Shown: one piece after another, positions 19,869 through 29,838 of the stretch
Layout: each line of letters begins with the position of its first letter
Numbering within the stretch: the first letter of the stretch is position 1
DNA from: Alcanivoracaceae bacterium
GTDB lineage: Bacteria; Pseudomonadota; Gammaproteobacteria; Pseudomonadales; Alcanivoracaceae
DNA: 64,000 bases
Assembly (NCBI GenBank): GCA_027324795.1
Contig: DAHVSB010000002.1
Location: forward strand, 1 to 64,000
Direction of reading: 5' to 3'
The notes under the pieces: model-generated
The model's database searches: none
What the model saw: only the letters and a program-made list of their open reading frames with translations
Told to the model about the DNA's origin: nothing
Translations under genes and position numbers: made by a program

Positions 19869-21419
19869 ATGCCGCGCACTTGCCCCTCTACGTCCTCCCC
19901 ATACCTAGCAGCTGTTGACCTGGGCTCGAATAGCTTTCACTTGCTAGTGGCTAAGAACCAAGACGGGCAGCTTCTCTTTGACGAAAAGCACCGTGCAAAA
20001 ACAGAGCTCGCGGCAGGGCTAGATGAACAAGGCTATCTACAAGACCACGCTCTTGAATCAGCATTTGCTTGCTTAACTCAGTTTTCCCAAGTGCTAAAAA
20101 CCAAGCCCGATGTAAAAGTACGGGCACTGGGCACAAAAACCCTGCGTGATGCTCAGAATCTAGCCGTTTTTTTGCAACGTGCTGAAACCATATTGGGCCA
20201 TCCAATAGAAGTCATTTCAGGACGTGAAGAGGCACGCCTCATTTACCTAGGCGCAGCCAAAGCGATTCCCCAAGATGCTTCCACCCAACTAGTGGTGGAT
20301 ATTGGCGGGGGCTCCACCGAAGTTATCGTTGGCGAAAATCACTACCCCAAGCACCTAAGTAGCCTTAGCATGGGTTGTGTTGTGTATCGCCAACGTTTTT
20401 TTGCCGATGGACATATTACCACCGCAGCTATGGCCAAAGCCCAAGCTGCGGCTTATGCCGAGTTGCTTAGCATCCGCGACAATTATCTCGCTTCAACATG
20501 GCAAGTAGCGGTGGCCAGCAGCGGCACTGCACAAACAATTGCCTCCGTGTTGTTTGCCATAGGGTTAGCGCCCGAGCACCTTATCACCAGAGAAGCCCTA
20601 TGGCGGTTAAAAGATATTGTTATTGCGGAAAACTGCCTAACCACTCTAACCCTCCCAGGACTTGAGCCGGAAAGAGCAGCCATCTTGCCTGCAGGCGTTG
20701 CTATTCTATGCGCTGTTTTCGCGGCTTTTGAGTTGGAGGCAGTGCACTACGTGGAAGGCGCTTTGCGTGAAGGCATTTTATACGACATGCAACTTCGCCT
20801 TGGTGAACTAGACCCGCGTGAACACAGCATTGATGCTCTCTGCAAACGTTTTGCCTTAACACAACAGACCAATACACCCATCATCGGGCTGCTAAACACC
20901 CACCTAGGCGCACTCACTAATCAATGGCGTATTAGCAAGGAGCAACAACACTTTTTGCGTTGGGCAACTCAAACCAGAGAGCTGGGGCTCACCGTTGCCA
21001 AACATCAATACCAAAAGCACGGTGCTTATTTTCTCCAAACCGCAGATATCGCTGGTTTTTCGCGCCAAGAGCAACAGTATTTAGCGTTTTTAGTGGAAGC
21101 GCAGCGTAGCGAGTTTCCTATGGCAACTTGGCTCAAACTACCACCATCACAACAACTAGTGTGGGGGCAGGCGGCTATTATATTTCGCTTAGCATTGCTG
21201 CAGCATTTGGCGCGCGAGCATTGTGAAAAAATTGAAATCAAGGCCCTATCGAGCCATGAGCTTCAACTTAGCATTTGGGTTCCGACAAGTTCCACCTGCG
21301 ACAACCACACCTTGTGGGAGCAACTCATGGAACGAGAGCGGCATGCTTTGCGCAACTCGCCGTTTAAGCTTAATTATATTATTAACAAAGGGGCTACCCC
21401 CAGCGCCGCGGTTAAATAA
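19869..21419 (+). CDS. ppx: Exopolyphosphatase Ppx/GppA family
   Basis: AAVDLGSNSFHLLVAK, LVVDIGGGSTEVIVGE, ASSGTAQTIAS motifs; ATG at 19869. Confidence 0.94.
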   Translation: MPRTCPSTSSPYLAAVDLGSNSFHLLVAKNQDGQLLFDEKHRAKTELAAGLDEQGYLQDHALESAFACLTQFSQVLKTKPDVKVRALGTKTLRDAQNLAVFLQRAETILGHPIEVISGREEARLIYLGAAKAIPQDASTQLVVDIGGGSTEVIVGENHYPKHLSSLSMGCVVYRQRFFADGHITTAAMAKAQAAAYAELLSIRDNYLASTWQVAVASSGTAQTIASVLFAIGLAPEHLITREALWRLKDIVIAENCLTTLTLPGLEPERAAILPAGVAILCAVFAAFELEAVHYVEGALREGILYDMQLRLGELDPREHSIDALCKRFALTQQTNTPIIGLLNTHLGALTNQWRISKEQQHFLRWATQTRELGLTVAKHQYQKHGAYFLQTADIAGFSRQEQQYLAFLVEAQRSEFPMATWLKLPPSQQLVWGQAAIIFRLALLQHLAREHCEKIEIKALSSHELQLSIWVPTSSTCDNHTLWEQLMERERHALRNSPFKLNYIINKGATPSAAVK

Positions 21420-22003
21420 GCAATATTCGCCTCTTGTTCTTCACGGGGCTGCTCCGCGCTGGGCGTTGCGTTGGGCACCCAAGCCGCTAAAGATAGGCCT
21501 GACTGCTTAATTGCCTCAGCAGTGAGCAAGGCATGATTGATACAACCTAAAGTTAACCCCACCACCATAATCACGGGATACCCTAACGCTTGGGCATAAT
21601 CTGCTAACGTCTCCTTAGCGTTTAATGGCACCAACCACCCACCAGCGCCTTCCACAAGCACCAACTCTGCCTGATGAGACAAAGCTGCTTCCATACCATC
21701 AACAAGCTGAGCAACAGATAAAGTGCAGCCCACTTGCTGCGCCGCCCAGTGCGGTGCCACTGCGGGCTCAAACGCAAAAGGGTTTGTCATGGAGTAGGAA
21801 AGTTTTATGGAGGAAGCTTTCATTAGCGCCATAGCATCCTCGTTACGCAGCTCGCCTTGCACCTGTGTGCAACCAGAAGCCACAGGTTTAACCCCATAAC
21901 AACGCTTATTCGCACGGCTTGCCTGTTTTAATAACTCACATGCCACCCAGGTTTTTCCCACCCCAGTGTTCGTACCTGTTACAAAGAAACGCCCCGTTAG
22001 CAT
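21374..22003 (-). CDS. bioD: Dethiobiotin synthetase
   Basis: MLTGRFFVTGTNTGVGKTWVACELL, GVKPVASGC, VEGAGGWLVPL; last gene of the bio operon. Confidence 0.95.
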   Translation of the reverse strand: MLTGRFFVTGTNTGVGKTWVACELLKQASRANKRCYGVKPVASGCTQVQGELRNEDAMALMKASSIKLSYSMTNPFAFEPAVAPHWAAQQVGCTLSVAQLVDGMEAALSHQAELVLVEGAGGWLVPLNAKETLADYAQALGYPVIMVVGLTLGCINHALLTAEAIKQSGLSLAAWVPNATPSAEQPREEQEANIAYLTAALGVAPLLII

Positions 22004-22788
22004 AAGCTTCCTCGCCTGAGGCGCAGCAACAGCACCTGCCAAGTCATGGGTATACCGGTGGCTTGCCTCAAATCCTCATAAGCTTGCGTAAAAGCCTGCC
22101 ATTGCTGCTTACCCATCAGCCCAGAACGACGTTCTGACACGTGGTTGGCTCCTGTATGCTTCAGCTGCTCTAACACAGCCCGCACCGTGGGGTAATACTC
22201 TGTAATTTGTTGCTCGGCCATATCATCGAGTAGCCACCCCGCTCCATTGAGCGCCGCTAACCATTGCTCACTATCTGCCAATTGGTTCACATGTTGGTCA
22301 TGACTCACTTGCGCCCAACAAGCAGCCAGCTCACGCAACGTACCTGCCACGGGTACGGCTATTAACAGCTCTGCTCCAGGTGCTGCCACACGAAACAACT
22401 CCGCGCCTAGCGCCGGTAAATCTTGGCACCATTGCAATGCAAATGAGGAATACATCAACTGTAACGATTGATTAGCCAAAGGCAACTGCATCACATTTGC
22501 GCATAGACCTTGATAATTAGGCGCCATACGCCCTCTATCTTTAGCCTCTGCCAGCATGGCTGGGGAAAAATCCACAGCCCACCAATGATAATTGGGCCGC
22601 AATCGGCGCTGCTGCCAAGCCATAGGGGCGGTACCAGCCCCCAAATCAGCGGCCATACCGATAGCTTCGCTAGGTTCCAACCAGGCTAATAGGCTCCGTG
22701 CTACGCCTAATTGTACTTGGGCATACCTATCGTAAGAGAATGCAGCACGGGAAAACTGTGAGGCGACGGCCTCTTGGTGGCTAATCAC
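21997..22788 (-). CDS. bioC: Malonyl-ACP O-methyltransferase BioC
   Basis: 263 aa SAM methyltransferase (ADLGAGTAPM), VASQFSRAAFSYDRYAQVQ N-terminus. Confidence 0.93.
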   Translation of the reverse strand: MISHQEAVASQFSRAAFSYDRYAQVQLGVARSLLAWLEPSEAIGMAADLGAGTAPMAWQQRRLRPNYHWWAVDFSPAMLAEAKDRGRMAPNYQGLCANVMQLPLANQSLQLMYSSFALQWCQDLPALGAELFRVAAPGAELLIAVPVAGTLRELAACWAQVSHDQHVNQLADSEQWLAALNGAGWLLDDMAEQQITEYYPTVRAVLEQLKHTGANHVSERRSGLMGKQQWQAFTQAYEDLRQATGIPMTWQVLLLRLRRGSLC

Positions 22789-23605
22789 TATCGAGGGTTA
22801 CTCCAATATGCTTGCTATAAAAGTCATATAAAGCTTGGGCACTTAGCTCAGGGTCTGAAATAAAGGGCACATGAGCCATTTGAGCTAACAACGCCACCTC
22901 CACACCGGCATTTAACTCGTCAACAGCGTTCATCGCAGCAGCTGGCACTATATGGTCTGTCTCGCCAAACAGCATCAACACAGGTACTTTTATTTGTGGT
23001 AATACAGCGCGCAAATCCGTTGTGCGCAATATTTCTAAGCCACCGGCTAGCGCTTTAGGGTTGGGTAAACCACAAAAATATAAGATATCGCGTAGCTCAC
23101 GCACATCCTGCTGCACAGTGGCACTGCCCTTGCAGTTCAAAGCCAAAAACCGAATTAAAGTACCTTCTTGGTCCTCAGCTAAAATTTCAGCAAATTTAGC
23201 TAGCACCTCTGGCGCCATGGCAGCAGGCCAAGTGTGGTCTGCTGTAAATTTAGGGCTAGTATTAAACGTTGCCACCGACAACACCCGCTCCGGCGCCTGA
23301 TAAGCAATATTCAACGCCACCAAACCGCCCAAGGACCAACCTAGCACATGTGCTTGTTCGGGCATCACCGCAAGCACCTGCTCAGTGACAAAACCTAAAT
23401 CATAATTCCTGTTCGGTAGAGGGCTTTGCCCCATACCTGGCAAATCAATCACTGTAACTTGGAAATTAGCCAACAAGCTGGGCATCAAATGGTCCCATAC
23501 AATGGAGTGCAGCCCCCAGCCATGAAGCAATACCAAATTTGCGACAGGCTGCTCGCAAGTACTGCGGTAAGTATTGTAGAAGGGCAATAAAGGTTGTTTC
23601 ATCAT
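22781..23605 (-). CDS. bioH: Pimeloyl-ACP methyl ester carboxylesterase BioH
   Basis: Alpha/beta hydrolase NLVLLHGWGLHSIVW, GWSLGGLVALN, within the bio operon. Confidence 0.93.
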   Translation of the reverse strand: MMKQPLLPFYNTYRSTCEQPVANLVLLHGWGLHSIVWDHLMPSLLANFQVTVIDLPGMGQSPLPNRNYDLGFVTEQVLAVMPEQAHVLGWSLGGLVALNIAYQAPERVLSVATFNTSPKFTADHTWPAAMAPEVLAKFAEILAEDQEGTLIRFLALNCKGSATVQQDVRELRDILYFCGLPNPKALAGGLEILRTTDLRAVLPQIKVPVLMLFGETDHIVPAAAMNAVDELNAGVEVALLAQMAHVPFISDPELSAQALYDFYSKHIGVTLDSD

Positions 23606-24790
23606 TTATCTCGCTTTCGCAACCCCCTGTGTTGCTGCTGCTTGCGCCAATAAAGACAGTAGAGTATCTACTTCTGCTCGGCTATGTGCCGCGGTTATCG
23701 TAAAGCGCAAGCGGGCTGTGCCTAGTGGCACCGTGGGCGGACGAATAGCAGTTGCTAATACACCTCGCTCAAAGAGCCAGTGGCTCAAATGCAAGGCGGC
23801 GCCGTTAGTACCTACAATCAGGGGCTGAATGGGTGTATTGGATGGCGCCATAGTGTACCCCATGCGCACAGCTTCTTGGTGAAAATACCGCGCTAAGGTA
23901 GTGGCTTTTTCACGCCGCCAGGGCTCCTCTTGAATTAACTCTAACGCCCTTAACGCAGCAGCCGCCATGACCGGTGACATGGCTGTGGTAAAAATATAAG
24001 GTTTGGCAAACTGTTGTAGATAATCGATTAAGTGCTCATCGCCCACCACAGCCGCTCCCGATACACCCAAGGCTTTGCCTAGCGTCACCATAGTGAGCGG
24101 CAGAGAAGCAAAGGGCACTCCAAAATGCTCAGCAATACCACGCCCTTGGGCGCCTAGCACGCCAAAGCCATGAGCATCATCCACGTATAGCAAGGCATTG
24201 TACTGTTGACAAAGCTGCAACAGGGCCGGCAAAGGCGCTATATCGCCATCCATGCTGAACACCCCGTCCGTTGCCACTAAGGTGGGTTTTTCTTGGCGCT
24301 TTAGCAGTTGCTCTAAGTGCGCCATATCCCCATGGCGATAACGGCGAAAGTAAGCACCACTATGCAGCCCCCCTTCAAGCAGGGAGGCGTGATTTAAACG
24401 GTCTTGAAACAGAGCATGTTTGGCGTTGAGTAAGGTACTCAACACCGCTAGGTTGGCAGTATAACCGCTACTAAATAACAGGGCCTTAGGCTTCCCCATA
24501 AAAGTAGCCAGGCGCTCTTCTAAAGCTGCATGATAATGGCTTTGGCCGCACACCAAAGCAGCGCTCGTGCTGCCTACACCTGCAACCCGCAATGCTTTGA
24601 TTGCGGCTTGTTTAATGTCTGGGTGATGCGCCAACCCTAAATAATCATTGCTAGCAAAGTTAAGTAAACGTTTGCCTTGATAGCTTATTGTTGTGGCTTG
24701 GGCCTCACACCAAGGCTGTGGGGTTCGCCATGTATTTTGCCGCTGCCGCTCGCTAAGGGTTGGGGCAAAATGCGCTGCTGAAAACCACAT
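23606..24790 (-). CDS. bioF: 8-amino-7-oxononanoate synthase
   Basis: 394 aa; NFASNDYLGLAHHP, VDDAHGFGVLG, TLGKALGVSGAAVVG PLP motif. Confidence 0.95.
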   Translation of the reverse strand: MWFSAAHFAPTLSERQRQNTWRTPQPWCEAQATTISYQGKRLLNFASNDYLGLAHHPDIKQAAIKALRVAGVGSTSAALVCGQSHYHAALEERLATFMGKPKALLFSSGYTANLAVLSTLLNAKHALFQDRLNHASLLEGGLHSGAYFRRYRHGDMAHLEQLLKRQEKPTLVATDGVFSMDGDIAPLPALLQLCQQYNALLYVDDAHGFGVLGAQGRGIAEHFGVPFASLPLTMVTLGKALGVSGAAVVGDEHLIDYLQQFAKPYIFTTAMSPVMAAAALRALELIQEEPWRREKATTLARYFHQEAVRMGYTMAPSNTPIQPLIVGTNGAALHLSHWLFERGVLATAIRPPTVPLGTARLRFTITAAHSRAEVDTLLSLLAQAAATQGVAKAR

Positions 24791-24792
24791 AA

Positions 24793-25872
24793 CTATTTCG
24801 CCATGGCGTTATAATACAAGCCCTTCTGCTCCGCTACTTGTCCTGTAAGTTCAGCATGCAGGTGCTCATCGCTTTGTGCATCTTGCTGTACTAAAGGCTG
24901 AATACCTAAACGGGAGAAAAGCTGCTCATCCTTATTGAGAGTTGGGTTCTCTGTAGTGAGTAAGCGCTCACCGCAAAACAAAGAATTAGCACCGGCAAAA
25001 AAGCATAAAGCCTGAGTGCTATCATCCATTTGCTGACGCCCAGCCGATAAGCGCACATAAGATGTTGGCATCAAAATACGTGCCACTGCTATGGTGCGCA
25101 CAAACTCTAGTGGGTCTAAATCATCACTATCCCCCAGCGGGGTTCCTTCTACTTTCACCAACATATTGATGGGCACAGACTCAGGATGTTGGGGAAGGTT
25201 AGCTAGTTGTTGCAGTAAGCCAATGCGGTCTTCACGACGCTCTCCCATTCCCACTATGCCGCCGGCGCATATTTTCATGCCTGCATCGCGCACGTGCGCT
25301 AACGTAGTGAGGCGGTCATCATAAGTGCGCGTAGTCACTATGGTAGTGTAATATTCACGAGAGGTATCAAGGTTATGATTGTAATAATCAAGCCCTGCGT
25401 CAGCTAACGCTTGGGCCTGTTTCTCATCTAGCATGCCCAGCGTCATACACGTTTCTAAGCCTAATGCCTTTACCTCGCGCACCATTTCCAATACGACCGG
25501 CATATCTTTTGCACGCGGACTACGCCAAGCGGCTCCCATACAAAAACGGCTAGCGCCTTGTGCCTTGGCTGCTTTAGCTTCTTTTATAACTTCAGCCACC
25601 GCCATTAATTTTTCTTTTTCTAGCCCCGTATTGTGATGCCCTGACTGCGAGCAATACTTGCAATCTTCTGGGCAAGCTCCCGTTTTAATGGACAACAACG
25701 TGGAAACCTGCACCTCGTTTGGAGAGAAATACTGTCGATGAATTGAGGCCGCGCGAAATAATAAATCATTAAAGGGTAAATCAAACAGGGCTTTTATCTC
25801 ACCCCTATGCCAGTTATGGCGGACAACACTTTGCGCTTTGGCCTCTTGTGGCCCATTAAGAGAAACTTGCAT
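24793..25872 (-). CDS. bioB: Biotin synthase
   Basis: Radical [20 protein letters not shown]; start [14 protein letters not shown] at 25872. Confidence 0.96.
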   Translation of the reverse strand: MQVSLNGPQEAKAQSVVRHNWHRGEIKALFDLPFNDLLFRAASIHRQYFSPNEVQVSTLLSIKTGACPEDCKYCSQSGHHNTGLEKEKLMAVAEVIKEAKAAKAQGASRFCMGAAWRSPRAKDMPVVLEMVREVKALGLETCMTLGMLDEKQAQALADAGLDYYNHNLDTSREYYTTIVTTRTYDDRLTTLAHVRDAGMKICAGGIVGMGERREDRIGLLQQLANLPQHPESVPINMLVKVEGTPLGDSDDLDPLEFVRTIAVARILMPTSYVRLSAGRQQMDDSTQALCFFAGANSLFCGERLLTTENPTLNKDEQLFSRLGIQPLVQQDAQSDEHLHAELTGQVAEQKGLYYNAMAK

Positions 25873-25924
25873 GCTTTTATCTCCAAACCAAGGATAGCGC
25901 AAGCCTACCGAGCTCTAAGCAATC

Positions 25925-25957
25925 GTGTCAACAAATTTTATCTTTTGAGGTTTACAA
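25925..25957. promoter_or_regulatory. Candidate BirA operator between bioB and comF
   Basis: GTGTCAACA-N15-GGTTTACAA closely matches the established BirA consensus TTGTNAACC-N14/16-GGTTNACAA. The right half overlaps the comF ATG (25957). Confidence 0.75.
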
Positions 25958-26628
25958 TGATTGGATTCTCTGCACACACAATCTGTACCTTATGTTCTTC
26001 TTCCTCCGCTTCGGCCATCTGTCCAAGCTGTAAGCACTTATTTATTCCCCTTTATCAGCAACGATTAGAAACATGCATTTGTGGTGCAATTTTGTATGGC
26101 AAGGCCAGCCATTGCCTAGCGTGTCTGCAAGAGCCGCCCTACTTTCACAAGGTTTTTGCAGGGTATCGCTATGCCTTTCCACTCAATCAATTATTGATTC
26201 ACTACAAACATTTGCGCCAGCACACAACTGAAGCTTGCCTCAAGCAGCTATGGCTGCAACATGTTCACCACATTGCGCCATTGCCAGAGGTGTTAGTGCC
26301 GATTCCATTACACTTTCGTCGCCGTTGGCGCCGTGGGTTTAATCAAGCAGAGCGTTTAGCAAAATTTGCAGCCCAAGAGCTGCAGCTGCCCTGTGTACCG
26401 CTCTTAAAGAAACACATCCACACACAATCACAACAAGGCAAAACCCGCCGTGAGCGAAAACAGAATATTCAAGGAAGTTTCAGCGTTAGGAAACCATTTA
26501 ATTTTCACCACATTGCTTTAGTGGACGATGTTATTACCACAGGTAGCACAGCCAACGAAGCAGCTCAGGCGCTTATCACACTTGGCGCGAGGCGTGTCGA
26601 CATATGGGCTCTAGCGCGGGCATTTTAA
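25957..26628 (+). CDS. comF: ComF family phosphoribosyltransferase-like protein
   Basis: CTLCSSSSASAICPSC Zn ribbon, VPIPLHFRRRWRRGFNQAERLAK, VALVDDVITTGSTANEAA PRPP motif. Confidence 0.93.
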   Translation: MIGFSAHTICTLCSSSSASAICPSCKHLFIPLYQQRLETCICGAILYGKASHCLACLQEPPYFHKVFAGYRYAFPLNQLLIHYKHLRQHTTEACLKQLWLQHVHHIAPLPEVLVPIPLHFRRRWRRGFNQAERLAKFAAQELQLPCVPLLKKHIHTQSQQGKTRRERKQNIQGSFSVRKPFNFHHIALVDDVITTGSTANEAAQALITLGARRVDIWALARAF

Positions 26629-26738
26629 GCATTCAAAGCACTCGTTGAATACAATCTTATCAGGCATAATATGAACTCATGAATTTTGCGTATACAAAAA
26701 TAATAACGATACCGTTAACAACCACAACGAGACATGCC

Positions 26739-27284
26739 ATGCGAATAACAACTCTTACAGCCTGCGGCGCCCTACTCGCTACTTCCCTTTTTGCCACTAC
26801 TGTTAATGCTAATCCTTCAGAACCCTATAAAGGCACTTATGTGCAACGTGGCACAGTGGTTTCAGCAGGCCGTGTGGACCCAAGCAAAAACGTAGGGAAC
26901 AGCTACTTTATGGACATTAACTACAGTAGCGTGGCATTAAATGGTGGCATCAGTAGCAAGAAATTTGGTAAGGCCTCCAACAAATACGGTCAGGACACAC
27001 CTGAACAGCGTGTCTCAGATGAGTGGGTGCATAATGCTTACGTCGGGGTGGGGTTTAGCCGCCTCATTCAGTTTCAGCTAGGATATGGGACAGAGGGGCA
27101 GGTGTTCCGAGTCCGCTCAGATTTTAACTACCGAGCCATTGTGGACTTCCTCACCCAAACCAACACCCCCAAACACCGTCTAACCGTGGCCGACCGTTTA
27201 ACCTTTACGCTAGCCGCTGAACGCTATCAGGGTAAACACGACGCATTTAATAACGTCAATTGGGGCATAGGTTTACTGTTTTGA
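26739..27284 (+). CDS. Putative outer-membrane (beta-barrel-like) protein
   Basis: Signal peptide MRITTLTACGALLATSLFATTVNA; alternating aromatic/polar strands; terminal Phe (NWGIGLLF). Confidence 0.6.
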   Translation: MRITTLTACGALLATSLFATTVNANPSEPYKGTYVQRGTVVSAGRVDPSKNVGNSYFMDINYSSVALNGGISSKKFGKASNKYGQDTPEQRVSDEWVHNAYVGVGFSRLIQFQLGYGTEGQVFRVRSDFNYRAIVDFLTQTNTPKHRLTVADRLTFTLAAERYQGKHDAFNNVNWGIGLLF

Positions 27285-27958
27285 ATATTATAATTTCACA
27301 AGGGCATCAGCCCCCTGCGAATGCTTTGGGCGTTACTGTTGTTATTGATGTTATTCGTGCTTTTACCACTGCGCACCACGCCTTTCAACAGGGCGCTAGC
27401 CGTATTTGGCCTGTGGCCACAGCTGAAGAAGCCTTCTCGCTCAAACAGCAACTACCCAATGCTTTGCTAGCAGGCGAAATAGATGCTCTGCCCATCGATG
27501 GCTTTGACTTTGGCAACTCCCCCTGGGAAGTTAGCCAAACAGAGTTTAATCATAGGCCGCTTATTATGCGCACCACCAATGGAGTAATAGCCACTTTAAA
27601 CGCGCAGCCTTGTGCTCACCTGTTTGTAACGGGCTTGGCCTCAGCCAGCGCCACTGCCAAGGCGGTCATGGCCTTATCGCCGCCACAGGTGGTACTCGTT
27701 GCCTCTCATCCTACTGGCGACGAAGATGTGGCTTGTGCTCAATACATCAAGGGATTATTGGGCGGTGAAGGTATTAGCGCGGAAGAAGCACAACAGCGAA
27801 CTCTTAACGCCAAAGCTGCTGTTAAGTTTTTTAATCAAAGCAATCCGCGGCTTCGCGCTGCAGACATCGAGATGGCTGCACAATGCGACATTGCCAACTT
27901 CGCCATGCGTGTTCACAACACTAATAAAGATCTTTTTATTTTACCTGAACCTATTTAG
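27281..27958 (+). CDS. 2-phosphosulfolactate phosphatase (ComB) family protein
   Basis: TTG start at 27281. VTVVIDVIRAFTTAHHAFQQGASRIWPV, AGEIDALPIDGFDFGNSPWEV, MRTTNGVIA: ComB family motifs. Confidence 0.85.
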   Translation: MNIIISQGHQPPANALGVTVVIDVIRAFTTAHHAFQQGASRIWPVATAEEAFSLKQQLPNALLAGEIDALPIDGFDFGNSPWEVSQTEFNHRPLIMRTTNGVIATLNAQPCAHLFVTGLASASATAKAVMALSPPQVVLVASHPTGDEDVACAQYIKGLLGGEGISAEEAQQRTLNAKAAVKFFNQSNPRLRAADIEMAAQCDIANFAMRVHNTNKDLFILPEPI

Positions 27959-27978
27959 TAATTTTTCTGGGGAAAAAA

Positions 27979-28629
27979 ATGATACGCCCACTGTTTTTCT
28001 GGTTACTTATCGGTGGTTTTTTACTGAGCGGTTGCCAAACGCTTGGCTCTAGCAGCAAAACCCTCTACGGAGCACCACAAAAAATCTACGCCTTAGACTT
28101 GAGTAACAACATCTTTCGCGGCAAAGCAACCATTATGGAAGAATGTGATGCGCATAATGTTTCCACCACTCTATGGGATGATGAAAATCGCTTTTTCCGC
28201 ATCGACCTATTAGCAGCAGAAGGCAACCCCACTTTAAACACACCTCCATTTATTGCAGACGCAGCGCTGTTGCAATTAGCGTTAGACAGCTACACCAAAA
28301 CCCGTACCAGCTCCTCTGCTGTGGTAAAGGCGGTGGCACCCGTTTATAAGAAAACGTATACGGGCTCGGTTCCGTTAACTATGATGGCCATTCATCATAT
28401 TCAAGTAGACAGCCAAGCGGCTAAAAACTTTCCGCCCGTATCGGGAGATTATTACTATGGATTTATGTTATTCCGCCATGGCAAATACATCTATGTTTTA
28501 CAACATCGCCAGCCCTTCTACTCTGAAGAAAAAATGGAGCGAGTTCTAAAAGCCATGCTTGATGCTATTACTGTTCCCGCTGACAAGCGTAACACTAGCC
28601 TTGTTAGCGGTCGTTCCTGCAAGCTTTGA
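27979..28629 (+). CDS. Putative lipoprotein, function unknown
   Basis: Lipobox LLSGCQT; 216 aa. Confidence 0.7.
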   Translation: MIRPLFFWLLIGGFLLSGCQTLGSSSKTLYGAPQKIYALDLSNNIFRGKATIMEECDAHNVSTTLWDDENRFFRIDLLAAEGNPTLNTPPFIADAALLQLALDSYTKTRTSSSAVVKAVAPVYKKTYTGSVPLTMMAIHHIQVDSQAAKNFPPVSGDYYYGFMLFRHGKYIYVLQHRQPFYSEEKMERVLKAMLDAITVPADKRNTSLVSGRSCKL

Positions 28630-28638
28630 GCCCAAAAA

Positions 28639-28663
28639 AAAGCCCGAAATATTTTCGGGCTTT
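28639..28663. terminator. Bidirectional intrinsic terminator between convergent lipoprotein gene and hemE
   Basis: AAAGCCCGAAA-TAT-TTTCGGGCTTT perfect stem with A and T runs. Confidence 0.9.
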
Positions 28664-28689
28664 AAAACAAGGGCATTCACCGAGCATAT

Positions 28690-29751
28690 TTAGCGTGCAC
28701 TAAACTCATGCACAGCCTCAATAAACACTCGCGCATGTTCTGGATCTACAAAAGGAGTAATTCCGTGCCCTAAATTAAACACGTGGCCATTATGAGGTCC
28801 AAAATCATCTAGGATGCGTTTTACTTCCTTACGAATGGATTCAGGCGAACCATACAACACAGCGGGATCCATGTTTCCTTGTAAAGCGACTTTATCGCCA
28901 ACTCGCTGTCGAGCATTTTCCATACTAATGGTCCAATCAAGACCTAAGGCATCACAGCCTGTAGCTGCCATATCCTCGAGCCATAAGCCACCGCCCTTGG
29001 TAAACAAAATAACCGGCACCTTGCGGCCTTCGTTTTCGCGAATCAAGCCATCAATGATTTTCTGCATGTATTGCAAAGAGAATTCACGATAAGCAGGCCA
29101 AGACAAGGCCCCTCCCCAACTATCGAAAATTTGAATCGCCTGCGCGCCATGCTTGATTTGGGCGTTTAGGTAGCTCGTCACGGATTCCGCTAGCTTATCA
29201 AGCAATAAATGCACCACCTCAGGCTGCTTATACATCAATTCTTTTAACAAACGGAAATCACGGGATGAACCACCTTCCACCATGTAAGTGGCCAAGGTCC
29301 ATGGACTACCAGCAAAGCCAATCAAAGGAACACGACCGTTTAATGCTTTGCGGATGGTGCTCACCGCGTTCATTACATAACCTAGCTCGTCCTCGGCCCC
29401 AGGAATAGGGAGTGCTTCAATGTCTTTGGCGGTACGAACTGGGCGTTCAAAGCGCGGGCCTTCGCCGGCTTCGAAGTATAACCCCATACCCATGGCGTCG
29501 GGGATAGTTAGAATATCTGAAAACAAAATGGCGGCGTCTAATGGATAACGCTCAAGAGGCTGTAGCGTTACTTCACAGGCAAATTCTGCATTACGGCATA
29601 AGTCCATAAAGGAACCTGCGTTTTTTCGTGAAGCGCGGTATTCCGGTAAATAACGACCCGCCTGTCTCATCATCCACACAGGCGTCATATCCACAGACTC
29701 ACGATTTAAGGCGCGTAAAAATCGATCATTCTTCAAAACAGGCAAGGTCAT
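28690..29751 (-). CDS. hemE: Uroporphyrinogen decarboxylase
   Basis: 353 aa; [37 protein letters not shown]. Confidence 0.97.
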   Translation of the reverse strand: MTLPVLKNDRFLRALNRESVDMTPVWMMRQAGRYLPEYRASRKNAGSFMDLCRNAEFACEVTLQPLERYPLDAAILFSDILTIPDAMGMGLYFEAGEGPRFERPVRTAKDIEALPIPGAEDELGYVMNAVSTIRKALNGRVPLIGFAGSPWTLATYMVEGGSSRDFRLLKELMYKQPEVVHLLLDKLAESVTSYLNAQIKHGAQAIQIFDSWGGALSWPAYREFSLQYMQKIIDGLIRENEGRKVPVILFTKGGGLWLEDMAATGCDALGLDWTISMENARQRVGDKVALQGNMDPAVLYGSPESIRKEVKRILDDFGPHNGHVFNLGHGITPFVDPEHARVFIEAVHEFSAR

Positions 29752-29838
29752 AAAACACTCTCACAAAAGTTTATGGATAGTGAAAGGCCAAGAGCATAGC
29801 ACATGCTACGCCTAAGCACCCTGCAATCTGCAGTTTCA

